A stretch of 64,000 nucleotides of DNA from Alphaproteobacteria bacterium (GTDB taxonomy: Bacteria > Pseudomonadota > Alphaproteobacteria > JANQMY01). The DNA lies in NCBI GenBank assembly GCA_028289425.1, contig JANQPL010000009.1, positions 186,001 through 250,000 on the forward strand, in the 5' to 3' direction. Every line of letters begins with the position of its first letter. Positions within the stretch are counted from its first letter, which is position 1. The notes below the pieces were generated by a model that saw nothing but the letters and a program-made list of their open reading frames with translations, had not been told where the DNA came from and did no database searches. The position numbers and the translations under genes are program-made. Of this stretch, positions 52,609-62,292 are shown piece after piece.

Positions 52609-53868
52609 ATGAACTCGATCAAACTTCCGCTCTGGCTGACCATGCTGACGACGCTGTGGACGACGGCTGCGTATGCCGACGATGCCGCTTTGCTCGAAAA
52701 AGCAAAACGCATTCACCGCGCATCCATCACCGTCGACACCCATGTGGATATTCCGACTTTTTTTGCAAGCGACCGATTTAATATGGGGGAAGTTAACCCA
52801 TCGCCCATACAAGTGGACCTGCCGGGCATGGAAGAAGGGGGCTTGGATGCCGCTTTCTTCATTGTCTATGTGGGGCAAACCAAGCGCACGCCCCAAGGCT
52901 ATGCCCAGGCCATGTCGACCGCCACCGCGAAATTCGCCGCCATCCACCGGCTGACCACAAGCGCCGATGCCGACCGCGTCGGACTTGCGGTGACCGCGCA
53001 GGATGTGCGCAACTTGCATGGCCAAAGCAAGCGGGCCGCTTTGATCGGTATCGAGAACGGCTATGTCATCGGCACACAGATCGATTTGCTTGATGTTTAT
53101 TACGATCTAGGAGCGCGATATTTCGGACTGGTTCACAATGGTCACAACGACATTGCCGATTCAGCGCAGCCCAAACTCGATTTGGGCGATCCGCCCGCGG
53201 AACATGGGGGCTTGAGCGACTTCGGCCGTGCGGTCGTTAAGCGCTGCAACCGTTTGGGCATGATGATCGACGTTTCCCACGCGTCAAAGCAAGCGACCCT
53301 GGAGGCGATCCGCGTTTCCCGCGCGCCGGTCATTGCCTCGCATTCTTCCGTCAAAGGGGTTTACGATCACCCTCGCAACATGAGCGATGAGGAACTGATC
53401 GCGATGGCCGCCAAAGGCGGCGTGGTGCAGATCGTGGCATTCGACACCTACCTCATTCCGGTGAGCGACGCCAAGAAAGCAGCCTTCGTGACCATGCGCC
53501 AGAAGTTTCCGTTCAAATCGCTCGATGAGATATTTGGAGCCGCACCCGATACCCGCCGCGCCTATGCCCGGGAATTGCAGTCCATGCAGACAAGTTTTCC
53601 ACGGGCAAGCGTGAGCGACTTGGTCGACCACATTGATTACACCGTGAAGCTGATCGGCATCGATCATGTGGGGATCTCGTCTGACTTCCAAGGCGGCGGC
53701 GGTATTGACGGCTGGAACAATGCGAAGGAAAGCCTGAACGTGACCACAGAAATGGTTCGCCGGGGCTATTCGGAAGAGGACATCAAAAAGATCTGGGGCG
53801 GCAATCTTTTGCGGGTGATGGACGAAGTGGACCGCCGGCGTGGCGGGTTCTTGTCGTCAATATTTTAA
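52609..53868 (+). CDS. Membrane dipeptidase (M19 family)
   Basis: 419 residues with a signal peptide ending at AYADDA. The zinc-binding DTHVD (His45, Asp47), GIENGY (bridging Glu), FGLVHNGHNDIADS (His), DVSHAS and SHSS segments are the M19 set. These enzymes cleave dipeptides, including D-amino-acid dipeptides, in the periplasm. It is divergent from the LLM gene with a 124-bp gap. The full family length is present. Confidence 0.9.
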   Translation: MNSIKLPLWLTMLTTLWTTAAYADDAALLEKAKRIHRASITVDTHVDIPTFFASDRFNMGEVNPSPIQVDLPGMEEGGLDAAFFIVYVGQTKRTPQGYAQAMSTATAKFAAIHRLTTSADADRVGLAVTAQDVRNLHGQSKRAALIGIENGYVIGTQIDLLDVYYDLGARYFGLVHNGHNDIADSAQPKLDLGDPPAEHGGLSDFGRAVVKRCNRLGMMIDVSHASKQATLEAIRVSRAPVIASHSSVKGVYDHPRNMSDEELIAMAAKGGVVQIVAFDTYLIPVSDAKKAAFVTMRQKFPFKSLDEIFGAAPDTRRAYARELQSMQTSFPRASVSDLVDHIDYTVKLIGIDHVGISSDFQGGGGIDGWNNAKESLNVTTEMVRRGYSEEDIKKIWGGNLLRVMDEVDRRRGGFLSSIF

Positions 53869-53940
53869 AGCGGGCTCGGCCATCCCAGCTCCCAATGTCG
53901 ACTTTTTTGGGGGAATTGGATGGCTTAGCAGCACATCAAC

Positions 53941-55029
53941 TTAGTGATCGAATTCGATGACACTGCGGGCGATATCGCCGCCTTCGTTCAGGCCGGCAAG
54001 CGCCTTGTTGACACCGTCGAGCTTGATCCGTTGAGAGATCATGTCATCGAGAAACAGTCTGCCGTTCATGTAGAAATCAACATAACGCGGCATGTCGATG
54101 CGGAATCGGTTGGAGCCCATGATGCAGCCTTGGATTTTGCGTTCCGGCAGCAGCATCGCCCCGTGAATCTCCAGCATCGTGCCCACCGGGATCATGCCGA
54201 TGATCGTGGCCGTGCCGCCTCGTTTCAACATGCCGAAGGCTTGCTCTGCTGTTTGCTTCAGGCCGATGGCTTCCAGGGCGTGGTGCACCCCGCCACCCGT
54301 CATTTCCAGTACCTCGCCCACGGGATCCATGTTGGAGGCATTGATCACGTCGGTGGCGCCGAATTTTTGTGCCAGTTCCAACTTGGACTGCACCCGGTCG
54401 ATGGCAATGATGCGGCTTGCGCCCGCTATGGACGCCCCGTTGACGGCCGCCAAACCGATCCCGCCGCATCCGATCACCGCAATCGTTTCGCCCGGTTGGA
54501 CGCCCGCCGTGTGAATGACGGCGCCTACGCCGGTAGTCGTTCCGCAGCCGATCAAAGCCGCCCGGTCGAGGGGCATGTCGTCCTGGATCTTCGCGATGGC
54601 ATGTTCATGCACCAGCATTTGTTCCGCATAGGAGGAAAGATTGAGAAACTGATGCACCGCATCCCCACCCGAACTCAGGCGCGGTTCTTTACCTTCCCCC
54701 CGCTGTAATTCCGGTTCCTGACACAAGGTCATGTGCCCGGTGAGGCAGTGTTCACAATGGCCGCAGAAAGCCGACAGGCACGTAATCACGTGATCGCCCG
54801 GTTTCACATAGGTCACTTCAGACCCGACCTCTTCCACAATCCCCGAGGATTCATGGCCCAAAATGACAGGCATGGGATAGGGATAGGAGCCGTTCTGAAA
54901 GTGCAGATCCGAATGGCACACGCCCGCATAAGCCGTGCGAATAAGAACCTCTCGTGGTCCGGGCTTGGAAATCTGAACGTCTTCGATTTCCATGGGTCCG
55001 TTCACTTCGCGCAACACTGCCGCTTTCAT
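53941..55029 (-). CDS. Zinc-dependent alcohol dehydrogenase (class III-like MDR)
   Basis: 362 residues. Catalytic zinc ligands Cys38 and GHE (His59, Glu60), structural zinc cysteines at 89, 92, 95, 103, and the Rossmann loop VIGCGGIGLAAVNGA are all intact. It oxidises alcohols or reduces aldehydes with NAD(P); the substrate is not evident. It is 37 bp downstream of the HCCA-isomerase-like gene on the same strand, so both may serve one degradation route. Confidence 0.9.
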   Translation of the reverse strand: MKAAVLREVNGPMEIEDVQISKPGPREVLIRTAYAGVCHSDLHFQNGSYPYPMPVILGHESSGIVEEVGSEVTYVKPGDHVITCLSAFCGHCEHCLTGHMTLCQEPELQRGEGKEPRLSSGGDAVHQFLNLSSYAEQMLVHEHAIAKIQDDMPLDRAALIGCGTTTGVGAVIHTAGVQPGETIAVIGCGGIGLAAVNGASIAGASRIIAIDRVQSKLELAQKFGATDVINASNMDPVGEVLEMTGGGVHHALEAIGLKQTAEQAFGMLKRGGTATIIGMIPVGTMLEIHGAMLLPERKIQGCIMGSNRFRIDMPRYVDFYMNGRLFLDDMISQRIKLDGVNKALAGLNEGGDIARSVIEFDH

Positions 55030-55065
55030 GATTCTTCCTCTTCCATTTATAGTTTTGTTTGAGTC

Positions 55066-56385
55066 TTATCGCCCGTTGGTCCATTCGGCAATCTTCGCTT
55101 CGATCAGCCAGATACGGTCTTGGCCCCAGGTCGCCAATTCCCCTCCGTCAGGGTGAACGAGGCGATAGCTTGGCACGCCCCACAGGCTTGCTGCGTACAT
55201 GGCCAGCCTGTTGTCTTCGAATTCCGCGCGCCAATCGTCGTTGTCGACCACCTGCTTGGCCTCATTCCAATCGAGACCGGCTCGTTTGAGCACTTTTGCA
55301 AGGCCCGCATCCGATCCGGTGTAAATTCCATCGGCGAATGCAGCTCTTGCAAACTCGAAAAGCAGTTCGCGGCCTTTGCTTTTGTCCCGCGCCCACGGGA
55401 AGAGCGAATAGGCGCGCTCCACAGGCCGGCCAAGGGGATCACTCATATTTCCGAAGGGGACCCCGGCGCTTTCGGCTTCCCGTTTTGTGTCCAACAGGAT
55501 GTATCGCCCCTTGTCCGACGGCACCGGCATACCGCGCATCACCATTGGCAGCACCGGCCGCAAGACAAGGTTCACGCCGGTCCGCCCAACGAGTTCGTAA
55601 GTACGTTCGAACGATATGTAAGTATACGGACTGCGCAGGGAGGGAAAATATTCCAGGGTGATGTCGCTCGCCTTGCTCGATCCATCAAACGTTTCAAATG
55701 TGGGCTTGGTAAGGCCGGGTGCGCTGCCCTTGGCCGCGCCCAAATCGGCAAGCCGGCTCTCCAGATAAGCCAAGCGATCGACGCCCCAATACCACTCCCC
55801 GCCATAGTACAAAGTGGCGCCTAAATAATGACCCCGCACATCGCGTTGGCGCCTGCCCGCGTCCAAGGCTTGGTCGACTTCGCCATCGTCGGCGCGGCCA
55901 AATCGTTGGGCCGGTGCGTCGAGTTTTGCACGGTCCTTCGACCAGAGCGCTTCTCCCACAGCGACGGCAATTTCGGGGAACTCGGTGCTCTTCGCACCGA
56001 GGGTAAGAATACGCTGCGCCAGGCGGATCGAGTCGTCTGCCGGCTGAACGCCGGGATCCTCAAACGCAAGACTGAAATACGGCGCGATTTCCGCCGCATC
56101 GCGCCTCGAATACACCAGGAGCTCTTGCCGTTCGGGTGCCGCTTCGTCTGACGGAGGCGGTACCAGATGAGGTACCAATTTCACGTCATAAGCTTGGGTA
56201 AAGTAAACAAGGGCCTGCACCAGCAAGTGGCTGTACGGATCATCGGCTTGATGAAAATAGTGGACCTCGTGCGGTGCACCGGAACGCTTACGTTTGCGTT
56301 CGATTGCTCTGCGCTGCCGCGCCTGTCGTTTACGGCTGGTTAAGTACTGGGTGATGAAAGGGCTGATGCGTGCGCGGAGGGTCAT
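55066..56385 (-). CDS. Tandem DSBA-like / 2-hydroxychromene-2-carboxylate isomerase-like protein
   Basis: 439 residues with two homologous domains. The first (HYFHQADDPYSHLLVQALVYF near residue 42) and second (FPSLRSPYTYISFERTYELV near residue 250) both have the strand-helix start of HCCA isomerases; S-P-Y-x-Y in the second is the closer match. The C-terminal half ends in LFEFARAAFADG and ASLWGVPSYRLV, typical of the family. Ordinary members have one domain of about 200 residues, so this is a fusion. A basic, Arg-rich N-terminus of about 38 residues is extra. Role in aromatic degradation possible. Confidence 0.75.
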   Translation of the reverse strand: MTLRARISPFITQYLTSRKRQARQRRAIERKRKRSGAPHEVHYFHQADDPYSHLLVQALVYFTQAYDVKLVPHLVPPPSDEAAPERQELLVYSRRDAAEIAPYFSLAFEDPGVQPADDSIRLAQRILTLGAKSTEFPEIAVAVGEALWSKDRAKLDAPAQRFGRADDGEVDQALDAGRRQRDVRGHYLGATLYYGGEWYWGVDRLAYLESRLADLGAAKGSAPGLTKPTFETFDGSSKASDITLEYFPSLRSPYTYISFERTYELVGRTGVNLVLRPVLPMVMRGMPVPSDKGRYILLDTKREAESAGVPFGNMSDPLGRPVERAYSLFPWARDKSKGRELLFEFARAAFADGIYTGSDAGLAKVLKRAGLDWNEAKQVVDNDDWRAEFEDNRLAMYAASLWGVPSYRLVHPDGGELATWGQDRIWLIEAKIAEWTNGR

Positions 56386-56574
56386 TGGCGTAACGTATGG
56401 ATTTGGACCGCTGCAAATCTAACACGCCATGCAGGAAAGCCCAGCCGTCCAAGTGGCTGCCGTAGCGTCTTCGCCATTTTTGCCGCCGGAGGAGCACTTG
56501 CTCCCAAGGGCAGGAAATCCTCGGTTAACTCTAAGCCGCTAAGGTCAAGACCTAAGTATAGACAAAGTCAAACT

Positions 56575-58788
56575 ATGAGCGGCAACACGCATTCGGTGCG
56601 GCAACAGCTTGGCTGGATCAACATTTTGTTTGTTGCGTCAGCCGTGGTCGGGATCTTCGGGGCTTGGGAGATAGCCAAAGGCGCCCGCCTGCACGAGCTC
56701 AACTTTCTCCACATCAAATACAACCACATTCTGGCCGACGCCGTTCAAGACTTCGAAAAAACCGGCCGCACAACGGCCAGCGACATCAAGGAAATCGTTC
56801 ACAAAGTACGCGAGCAACCGGCTGAGTGCTTGAATGTCGTCGGCATTTTGGAACGGGGCGCCATGCGGGCGGCCGGAACCTACGAAGCCGTGCGCCTTTG
56901 TCATCAAGATATCGCTCTGGCGGACAAGACCATCGCCGCGCTGGATGCTTATGTTTACGACAGCATCTCGAAGCCGGAAGTTTGTGCCGCCCTCAAAGCA
57001 GCCGTCCAAGGGTTCAGCGACAATTCGGCGGCATTCGAACCACTGGTTTCGAAAACGGTGAACTTCGTTTTCTACGCCATGATGGGACTCATCGTTCTTA
57101 AGAGCGTGCTCATCGCCATTCTTGGGTTTGCCCTGTCGCGCGATGTGGTGCGGAACTACACGGATTTGGAACGCGCACAACAAGAATCCGATAAGTTGTC
57201 GCAAAAACTCAGAAAAATTCGCGAACGCTTCGAACACGCCGTGCGCGGATCGGAAGTCGGTATTTGGGACTACGACATCACAAACCAAGAGGTCTACTAC
57301 TCCGGCAAGGTATGGGAACTGTTGGGATATACGCGCGAAGACGCCAGGGGCGTGACCCTCGATTTCGAGGACCGCTTGCACCCGGAGGACAAGGAGCGGT
57401 GCATGGCGGCATTCAACAACCACCTACAGGCCGGTGACCCGTACGACATTCAGTATCGCGGCCGGTGTAAAGACGGATCTTACAGGTGGTTTCGGGTCAA
57501 GGGTCAGGCCACGTGGGATGACGAAGGCAATCCCATACGCATGGCGGGCAGCGTCAGCGACATTCAGGAACTTGTCGAAAGCCGTTGGCGTGCAGAAGAA
57601 GCAAGCCAGCTAAAGTCCGAATTCCTGGCCAATATGAGTCATGAAATCCGTACGCCAATGAACGGCATGCTTGGCATGGCACAAGCCCTGCAAATGACCG
57701 ACCTCACCCGCCAACAGGAAGACATGGTCGATGTCATCACACAATCTGGCGATGCTCTGCTCAGCGTCATAAACGACATTCTTGACATATCGAAGATCGA
57801 AGCCGGCAAGCTTGAGATCGAACAAACCCAGTTCAGCCTCGAAGGGCTTCTCGACTCCGTGGAGCTTTTGCATCGGCCGAAACTGGACGCCAAGGGCATC
57901 GACTTCCGCATTCAGGTTAATGCCGGCGTTGCGGGCGACTACAAAGGCGATCCCACGCGCATCCGTCAAATTCTCAACAATCTGATATCCAACGCCACCA
58001 AATTCACGGAAACCGGTGAGGTCGATGTCATTGTGAGCGCGGACGAAACAGGCGGTGCACAAGCGCTTGTCTTCGCCGTACGCGATACCGGTATCGGTAT
58101 CGATGAGCGACAATTGCAGACTCTCTTTATGCCGTTTGCGCAAGCCGATGCGTCCACCACACGGCGGTTTGGTGGCAGCGGGTTGGGGCTCGCCATCTGT
58201 AAAAACCTTGTCAGTCTGATGCACGGCTCGATCGACGCCGAGAGCACACCAGGTGCCGGGTCCACCTTCCGTTTCCGTATTCCGCTTCATCGTTCTGATT
58301 CGCCAAACGTGACCGACGCCGATGCGCAAAGCAATATGCCGTTAAGCGGCAACGCCCAAGACGAACCGTGCCTGAAAATCTTGGCCGCCGAAGATCATCC
58401 TCAGAATCAGCTCGTCTTAAAAGCGCTACTCGACTCTATGGGCGCCGAGCTCAGCATCGTCAGCACCGGACGGGAAGCGATCGATGCATGGGCCGAGCGC
58501 GATTACGACATCATTTTGATGGACGTTCAGATGCCGGATATGGACGGCGTTCAGGCCACCTCCGAGATCCGTGCACGCGAAGCGACGGAGGGCCGGCCCC
58601 AAACACCCATCATTGCGTTAACGGCAAATGCGATGACCCACCAGGTGGACCAGTACCTGGCAGCAGGCATGAATGCCCATATCGCCAAGCCGATCCAGGT
58701 AGAGCAACTCGTCGGACTACTTGTGAGGTACGGCCAAGACCGCACCACTGCCCCCGAGACGGTCCCGCCAGTCCGGGCGGCATCCTGA
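56575..58788 (+). CDS. Hybrid sensor histidine kinase with C-terminal receiver
   Basis: 737 residues. Two membrane helices (about 13-31 and 163-188) enclose a periplasmic sensor domain with three cysteines. A coiled coil and a PAS-PAC domain (about 222-345; WDYDITNQEVYYSGKVWELLGY, YRWFRVKGQATWD) follow. HisKA with FLANMSHEIRTPMNG (phospho-His near 355), HATPase (NNLISNATKFTE, DTGIGID, GSGLGLAI) and a receiver domain with the phospho-Asp near 650 (ILMDVQMPDMDG) complete it. No cognate output gene lies nearby, so the signal and target are unknown. Confidence 0.92.
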   Translation: MSGNTHSVRQQLGWINILFVASAVVGIFGAWEIAKGARLHELNFLHIKYNHILADAVQDFEKTGRTTASDIKEIVHKVREQPAECLNVVGILERGAMRAAGTYEAVRLCHQDIALADKTIAALDAYVYDSISKPEVCAALKAAVQGFSDNSAAFEPLVSKTVNFVFYAMMGLIVLKSVLIAILGFALSRDVVRNYTDLERAQQESDKLSQKLRKIRERFEHAVRGSEVGIWDYDITNQEVYYSGKVWELLGYTREDARGVTLDFEDRLHPEDKERCMAAFNNHLQAGDPYDIQYRGRCKDGSYRWFRVKGQATWDDEGNPIRMAGSVSDIQELVESRWRAEEASQLKSEFLANMSHEIRTPMNGMLGMAQALQMTDLTRQQEDMVDVITQSGDALLSVINDILDISKIEAGKLEIEQTQFSLEGLLDSVELLHRPKLDAKGIDFRIQVNAGVAGDYKGDPTRIRQILNNLISNATKFTETGEVDVIVSADETGGAQALVFAVRDTGIGIDERQLQTLFMPFAQADASTTRRFGGSGLGLAICKNLVSLMHGSIDAESTPGAGSTFRFRIPLHRSDSPNVTDADAQSNMPLSGNAQDEPCLKILAAEDHPQNQLVLKALLDSMGAELSIVSTGREAIDAWAERDYDIILMDVQMPDMDGVQATSEIRAREATEGRPQTPIIALTANAMTHQVDQYLAAGMNAHIAKPIQVEQLVGLLVRYGQDRTTAPETVPPVRAAS

Positions 58789-58803
58789 CCCGGCAGTGTA
58801 GGT

Positions 58804-59427
58804 TCAATTCGCCGCGCGTCTGAATGTGGCAAGCCCTGCGCCCAGCACAACCAGCAAACCACCCGATACACGGTCGACCCAGCGCACGAATTTGGGCGTT
58901 CGCAAATAGGTGGCAGAGCGGTCAGCGGTAAGTCCGTAGGCGCCCAGAACAAGGGCCTCAATTACCTGGCTGGTCACGCCGAGTATCAGCAACTGCAGCC
59001 AGATGATCCCCGCCGGGTCGATAAACTGAGGAAGGATCGCCGTAAAAAACACAAGGCTTTTGGGATTTGCCAGTTGCAGCAACACACCGCCACGAAAAAC
59101 ACGTGTGAGCGGCGGCGTTGCAACCTCTTGGCCGTCCTGCTGCCGTGCCCCCCATATAAGCTGCAGGCCCAGCCAAGTAAGGTAAATGACGCCCGCCCAT
59201 TTGATGACCACAAACAGAGTGTGAGACGCAAGAATAATCGCGCCAAGACCGAGAGCCGACAGCACAAAGTAAACACTGTTCCCGGTCACGATGCCCGCAT
59301 TGGCGGAAAGAGAAGTTCGGAACCCATGACGCGCACCGACGGAAAACGTATACAAGACGGCCGGCCCCGGTGTTAGGCACAATGCGGTCTCAATTGCCAC
59401 AAACATCAGCCAGGCACTCAGGTCCAT
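58804..59427 (-). CDS. LysE/RhtB family amino-acid exporter
   Basis: 207 residues, about six membrane helices. The signature CLTPGPAVLYTFSVGARHGFRTSL-type start (split here by ETAL) and the conserved GLGAIILAS, YLTWLGLQLIWGA, LLQLANPKSLVFFTAILPQFI segments are LysE/RhtB. It exports a small amino acid or a related compound. The convergent hybrid kinase gene stops 15 bp away. Confidence 0.9.
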   Translation of the reverse strand: MDLSAWLMFVAIETALCLTPGPAVLYTFSVGARHGFRTSLSANAGIVTGNSVYFVLSALGLGAIILASHTLFVVIKWAGVIYLTWLGLQLIWGARQQDGQEVATPPLTRVFRGGVLLQLANPKSLVFFTAILPQFIDPAGIIWLQLLILGVTSQVIEALVLGAYGLTADRSATYLRTPKFVRWVDRVSGGLLVVLGAGLATFRRAAN

Positions 59428-59577
59428 GTATCCTCAGCCTTCGAACGAATGTCTTTGATACTGCTCACAACCATAAGACTCTGTTGCGTTGACCTGGGTC
59501 AAGGACAAAAGGGCATCGGGGTGGGCTGATCGGTTTCATGGTTTGGGGTTAGACTGTTATTTGCATGACCTCAAAAT

Positions 59578-61026
59578 ATGGGGGCTCTATTGGGACAAGA
59601 AATACAGCAAGATCATTTTGACGACGCGGCCTTCGAGAACTTTGCGACACGACTGCGCGACGAAACCAAGCTGCTTAAGCGCTGGTTCGATCAAGGGGCT
59701 TTTGACGACCGCGAGATCCCCCAGGGCGGATTGGAAGTAGAGGCCTGGCTGGTCGACCGAGACCATTTGCCGGCACCGAAAAACGGGGCGTTCCTCGACG
59801 CATTGTCGGATCCGTTGGTCGTACCCGAACTGTCCCAATTCAACTTTGAAATCAACACACACCCATATGCTCTTTCGGGCGACTTTCTGTCCAAAAACGC
59901 CGATGGGCTGAAAGACACTTGGGAGAAGTGCCGCTGGGCCGCCGAAAGCCTTGAATTGGCGCCAATGACCATTGGCTGCTTGCCTACCGTACGGGACGAC
60001 ATGCTGCGACTTGAAACCATGTCCACATCAAACCGCTATCGTGCGCTTAACAATCAGCTTATGCGGCTTCGTGGTGGCGCGCCCTTACACATTGATATTC
60101 AGGGGGCGGACACTTTAGACTTCCGCACGTCCTCATTGATGATTGAAGCGGCGTGCACGTCTATCCAAGTACACTTGCAAGTAAACCAGGCAGACGCAAA
60201 ACGTCTCTACAACGCCTCCATGATCGCATCGGCGCCCCTTGTGGCGGCCACCGCAAATGCGCCCTTTCTCTATGGCAAATCCCTATGGGCAGAAACGCGC
60301 ATACCCACCTTCGAGCAAGCCGTGACCGTGCACGGATTTCGCGACGCGGCGGGCCGCCAGGTAGGTCGCGTCACTTACGGGACGGGCTATGTGCGCCAGT
60401 CTCTTCTGGAGCTCTTTCTGGAAAACTTACGAGACTTTCCGATTCTGCTGCCGTCGGTGGTGGACCGTCCGCCGGAAGAGATGGCTCATTTAAAACTCCA
60501 GAACGGCACTTTGTGGCGCTGGAACCGGCCGATCCTAGGATTTGACCATCAGGGCACGCCGCATTTGCGTATCGAGCAAAGGGTGATGGCTGCAGGCCCC
60601 ACACCGACCGACATGATTGCCAATATGGCGCTTTATCTAGGCCTTGCCCTGGCCTTGGGACTACAGGACGACCCGCCGGAGGATGATCTTCCGTTCGAAC
60701 AAAGCCGTGCCAACTTCTATGCCGCCGCGAAGGATGGCCTTGATGCAGATGTCCATTGGATGCACGGCAAAGGAAACGTACAGTCGCTCCTGCTCAACGA
60801 GCTTCTGCCGGCAGCCAAAGAGGCATTGGCGCGGCGCGGCTTAGAACGCGCCGACCTTGACTATTATTTCGATGAAATCCTGCACCGGCGGGTCCTAACC
60901 GGCCGTACCGGCACCCATTGGCAGCGGGCGTTTGTGGACGTTCATGGGTCGGACTTTCAAGCCCTCACCGCGCGCTATCGTGAACTCCAAGACTCAGGCG
61001 CGCCTGTGCATGAGTGGGAAGTTTAG
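59578..61026 (+). CDS. Glutamate-cysteine ligase-like (GCS2) protein
   Basis: 482 residues. GGLEVEAWLVDRDHL resembles the Glu-rich metal site of GCS2 ligases, followed by FEINTHPYAL, a central MIEAACTSIQVHLQVN strand (QVHL, active-site His region) and RIEQRVMAAGPTPTDM. This ATP-grasp-like ligase family joins Glu or similar acids to amines; the exact acceptor is not evident. It is longer than YbdK-type carboxylate-amine ligases. The start ATG has no good ribosome site; a TTG at 59590 is possible. Confidence 0.75.
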   Translation: MGALLGQEIQQDHFDDAAFENFATRLRDETKLLKRWFDQGAFDDREIPQGGLEVEAWLVDRDHLPAPKNGAFLDALSDPLVVPELSQFNFEINTHPYALSGDFLSKNADGLKDTWEKCRWAAESLELAPMTIGCLPTVRDDMLRLETMSTSNRYRALNNQLMRLRGGAPLHIDIQGADTLDFRTSSLMIEAACTSIQVHLQVNQADAKRLYNASMIASAPLVAATANAPFLYGKSLWAETRIPTFEQAVTVHGFRDAAGRQVGRVTYGTGYVRQSLLELFLENLRDFPILLPSVVDRPPEEMAHLKLQNGTLWRWNRPILGFDHQGTPHLRIEQRVMAAGPTPTDMIANMALYLGLALALGLQDDPPEDDLPFEQSRANFYAAAKDGLDADVHWMHGKGNVQSLLLNELLPAAKEALARRGLERADLDYYFDEILHRRVLTGRTGTHWQRAFVDVHGSDFQALTARYRELQDSGAPVHEWEV

Positions 61027-61046
61027 AAAGCGCGCCCGCCCGGCTG

Positions 61047-61718
61047 CTAGAACCCTTTGAAGGTCGCAAACTCGTCGACCGGCGCGCGCTCCGACCGCAG
61101 CGAGTTAACAGGATGACGACGGTCGGGCACTCCCAGCGCCATACCGCAATAGACAACTTCATTGTCGGGAATACCGAAATGCTTGCCTAAACTTTCGCGC
61201 ACCATGCCCCAGGCTTCCTGCATGCAGGTGCCGTACCCTTCCTCTTCCGCCACAAGTGCGAGAGACTGCATGAACATGCCCAAATGGGCCCATTGGCCAT
61301 GGCCCATGCACCGGTCAATGACAAAAAACAGGCCGACCGGCGCGCCGAAGAAATTGTAGTTCTCGGCGAGCCTAGCAAAGCGTGCCGCTTTGTCATCGCG
61401 CGGGATACCGAGCTTCTCATACATGTCTTCGCCCACCTTAAAGCGGCGCGACCGATAGGGCTCTTCAAGCGATTGCGGATAGATCGGATAATCGCCGGCC
61501 TCGCCGCCGGGATTCTTGCCAAGCACCCCACCGGCCAAAGCGGAAACCGCGGCCTTTTCTTCGCCTGAAACCACAAACACTTTCCATGGCTGCAAGTTGC
61601 CGCCGGACGGAGACCAGCGCGCCTTATCGAGCAGACCACGGACGGCCTGTTCATCGATTGGCGTGTCCAAAAAGGCGCGTATGGAAATGCGCTGGTAGAG
61701 CGCGTCGGCGACGTTCAT
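61047..61718 (-). CDS. Nitroreductase family FMN protein
   Basis: 223 residues from the ATG at 61718. The start NVADALYQRISIRAFLDTPID, then ARWSPSGGNLQPWKV, and the C-terminal YCGMALGVPD are standard FMN nitroreductase marks. It reduces nitro, quinone or enone groups with NAD(P)H. It converges with the GCS2-like gene (20-bp gap). Confidence 0.88.
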   Translation of the reverse strand: MNVADALYQRISIRAFLDTPIDEQAVRGLLDKARWSPSGGNLQPWKVFVVSGEEKAAVSALAGGVLGKNPGGEAGDYPIYPQSLEEPYRSRRFKVGEDMYEKLGIPRDDKAARFARLAENYNFFGAPVGLFFVIDRCMGHGQWAHLGMFMQSLALVAEEEGYGTCMQEAWGMVRESLGKHFGIPDNEVVYCGMALGVPDRRHPVNSLRSERAPVDEFATFKGF

Positions 61719-61848
61719 GGCATCGATACCCCAATTGTGAATAGTTGCGCGCTGTTCTGCCTGACGCGTCACCAAAAGACAATGTCAAAAAAATGCACCC
61801 CGTACGGCACACGCGGATGACGCAGTGTTTTCGGACGTCTAGAGAGAA

Positions 61849-62286
61849 TTAGAGGATCTGCCGCATTTCGGAACCCACGCGAACAAATCCGTACTTTTCA
61901 TAGAAGGGCTGGTTGCGTTCGGTCGCTTCCACCAAGTACAAACCGAACTCTGTGCACCCCCGCGCGCGGGCGTTGTCCACCGTGGCTTGCACCAATTGTC
62001 CGCCGATATTTTTTCCGCGGCCGGCCGGATCGACGATCAGTTCCTCCAACTGGCAATACTCGCCGCCATAGCGCATGGCCACATTGTAGGAAACAGACGC
62101 CATCCCGAGGATGTTTCCATCCTCTTCCGCAACAATGATCCGCCCACGGCGTTGATCGAGAAGCTGATCGAAGGTTTCGTCCGCTCCGGCGTGCACCTCT
62201 TGTTCTGCAAAGGCACCCAGCTGTCCCAGCAGCTCCAAGCAGCGGTCCTTATCGCCGCGCTTCGCGTGTCGAATGGTGATGGTCAT
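61849..62286 (-). CDS. GNAT family N-acetyltransferase
   Basis: 145 residues. TIRHAKRGDKDRCLELL start, the acetyl-CoA loop VDPAGRGKNIGGQLV and ATERNQPFYEKYGFVRVG are GNAT motifs. The substrate is unknown. Its start is 6 bp from the stop of the crotonase gene upstream, so both are cotranscribed. Confidence 0.9.
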   Translation of the reverse strand: MTITIRHAKRGDKDRCLELLGQLGAFAEQEVHAGADETFDQLLDQRRGRIIVAEEDGNILGMASVSYNVAMRYGGEYCQLEELIVDPAGRGKNIGGQLVQATVDNARARGCTEFGLYLVEATERNQPFYEKYGFVRVGSEMRQIL

Positions 62287-62292
62287 GGATAT

